A stretch of DNA of 5,964 nt. Origin: Verrucomicrobiota bacterium (GTDB lineage: Bacteria > Verrucomicrobiota > Verrucomicrobiia > Limisphaerales > JAEYXS01). The translations under genes were made by a program, and so were the position numbers. Positions 5,011-5,964 of this stretch are shown here, piece by piece (the first letter of the stretch is position 1; each line of letters opens with the position of its first letter). The notes below the pieces were generated by a model, which was not told the DNA's origin, ran no database searches, and saw only the letters and a list, made by a program, of their open reading frames with translations. The stretch spans positions 1 through 5,964 of the forward strand of contig JAJNBN010000245.1 in assembly GCA_021156225.1 (NCBI GenBank), read 5' to 3'.

Positions 5011-5964
5011 TTAGCGTTCCACGGCCCGGTAGAACCGTTGCCCCGCCCCAGCAGCACCCGTGTCGGTGAAGTTCAAGACTCCATCCAACGTGGTGTTGGT
5101 GAAGATCGGGGTCCAATTCACCAGATTCGTGGAAACCTCGATCACATAAGTCAAACCAGGCTGCCCCAAGATGCTTAGTGCGAAGGGTCCGCCCGGAGCC
5201 GAAACTCCCGCGGAGGACAGCATCGTCACCCGGTTGACCCGGATGCCGATCGCCACCGAATTATTCTGATTCTGCAGATCGAGCTGGTCGGAAACCACAG
5301 AGACCACATTCGTGGGCGTGCCGGAAGCGCTGCTGACCGCCTCAATCACCACCACTTGGGAAGCACCGACCGCCAAGTTCCCCAAGTTGAACGTCAATTC
5401 GCTACCTGCCGAGGATGAGACTGCCGGTATGCTGTTCACCAAGGTCACCCCAGTGGCCAGCACGCTGGTCAGGCGCAGATTGCTCGCCGCAGCGGGCCCC
5501 CCGTTCGTAACGGTGATCGTATAGAAGAAGTTTTGCCCCACGAAGACGGGGTTCGGCGTGCTAGAGCCGCTGACCGCCAATTCCGCCACTGGATCGGCCG
5601 GAATCGTCGTTTCGATGCTGAGGCTCCACCTCGTGATATTACCGCCATCGCCGGCGCCATCATCCACGATATACAATTGCCAGTCACCGTTAGGCACGAT
5701 GCCGATGAACGATTCCAATTGCGTGCCATAAGGTCCAGACGGCGCTCCCGCAAAAGTATCGCCACCGCCATGATTCGTGGGCTTGTATTGGCCTGAATTG
5801 ATCTTGGCCGTATCTGGCAAGGTTAGAGTGGCACTGTCCGTAAAGGTCAGATTCACGCCAGCCAGATCGATACCAGCTCCCGCATCCGACATGAGGATCA
5901 CGCCCTTGCCGTCCGGTGCGACCAGCAGGATATCCAAGTCATCCGGGAATCCGTGGTTGATGCC
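5011..5964 (-). CDS. Secreted P-domain/DUF11 protein, C-terminal 317 residues
   Basis: The frame is open to the right edge, so the N-terminus is missing. A TTG at 5937-5935 is an internal leucine codon, because 'GINHGFPDDL' upstream of and across it continues the domain. Counting from the edge, residues 1-120 form a proprotein-convertase P-domain: 'DLDILLVAPDGKGVILMSDA', then 'VNLTFTDSA', 'LESFIGIVPNGDWQLYIVDD' and 'GNITRWSLSIE'. Residues 125-243 are one DUF11-type beta-sandwich: 'FFYTITVTNGGPAAASNLRL', 'LTFNLGNLAVGASQVVVIEA' and a late 'NQNNSVAIGIRV'. Residues 247-317 form a short beta module: 'YVIEVSTNLVNWTPIFTNTT', an 'FTDTG' motif and terminal 'FYRAVER', a style I associate with exported verrucomicrobial proteins. 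P-domains often sit beside subtilisin-like proteases, but none is visible here. A protease, adhesin or other surface protein could lie upstream. No transmembrane anchor, LPXTG or PEP-CTERM signal is seen. Confidence 0.85.
   Translation of the reverse strand, partial: GINHGFPDDLDILLVAPDGKGVILMSDAGAGIDLAGVNLTFTDSATLTLPDTAKINSGQYKPTNHGGGDTFAGAPSGPYGTQLESFIGIVPNGDWQLYIVDDGAGDGGNITRWSLSIETTIPADPVAELAVSGSSTPNPVFVGQNFFYTITVTNGGPAAASNLRLTSVLATGVTLVNSIPAVSSSAGSELTFNLGNLAVGASQVVVIEAVSSASGTPTNVVSVVSDQLDLQNQNNSVAIGIRVNRVTMLSSAGVSAPGGPFALSILGQPGLTYVIEVSTNLVNWTPIFTNTTLDGVLNFTDTGAAGAGQRFYRAVER

Noticed and set aside
1..5964. Mobile element, CRISPR array, toxin-antitoxin or defence island
   Set aside because: No transposase, integrase, regularly spaced repeats, terminal repeats or small toxin-like gene pairs are visible. 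Gene content is housekeeping and envelope related.

Overview
The window looks like an ordinary chromosomal segment of a Gram-negative-type bacterium, most likely a member of the Verrucomicrobiota (Limisphaerales/Pedosphaera-like). The best clue is the last gene. It is a secreted protein with a P-domain and a DUF11 repeat, and its C-terminal module ends in a 'STNLVNW...FYRAVER' pattern that I associate with exported proteins of that group. A lipoprotein, a PpiD-like periplasmic chaperone and a bacterial phosphatidylserine synthase fit a two-membrane envelope. The taxonomic call is inference from protein style, not a search result.

Layout. At 1-163 (minus) lies the N-terminus of an RNase H-like/DnaQ-like 3'-5' exonuclease domain protein that runs off the left edge. 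A 152-base divergent intergenic region follows. Then come two co-directional plus-strand membrane protein genes: pssA, encoding CDP-diacylglycerol--serine O-phosphatidyltransferase (316-1170), and a LysE/RhtB-family exporter (1201-1893). Convergent to them is a minus-strand pair, probably one operon: a large PpiD/SurA-N-like chaperone (2715-4379) followed after 17 bases by an RluA-family pseudouridine synthase (1795-2697). The 3' end of the synthase gene overlaps the exporter gene by 99 bases, tail to tail. A second divergent region (4380-4546) contains two perfect inverted repeats and a candidate promoter. It separates the chaperone from a plus-strand lipoprotein of unknown function (4547-4930). 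A strong bidirectional terminator at 4944-4983 lies between the lipoprotein and the minus-strand P-domain/DUF11 protein (5011-5964), whose N-terminus is beyond the right edge.

Much of the content concerns the cell envelope: phospholipid synthesis, amino-acid export, folding of exported proteins, a lipoprotein and a secreted protein. The RNA-modification and nuclease genes look like housekeeping neighbours. I see no mobile element, tRNA, rRNA, CRISPR array or convincing new multi-gene system. The most interesting points are the coding overlap of the two convergent genes, the apparent loss of the parvulin domain in the PpiD-like protein, the paired inverted repeats in the second divergent promoter region, and the near-absence of Shine-Dalgarno motifs before the genes. 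No gene-free stretch exceeds 300 bases.
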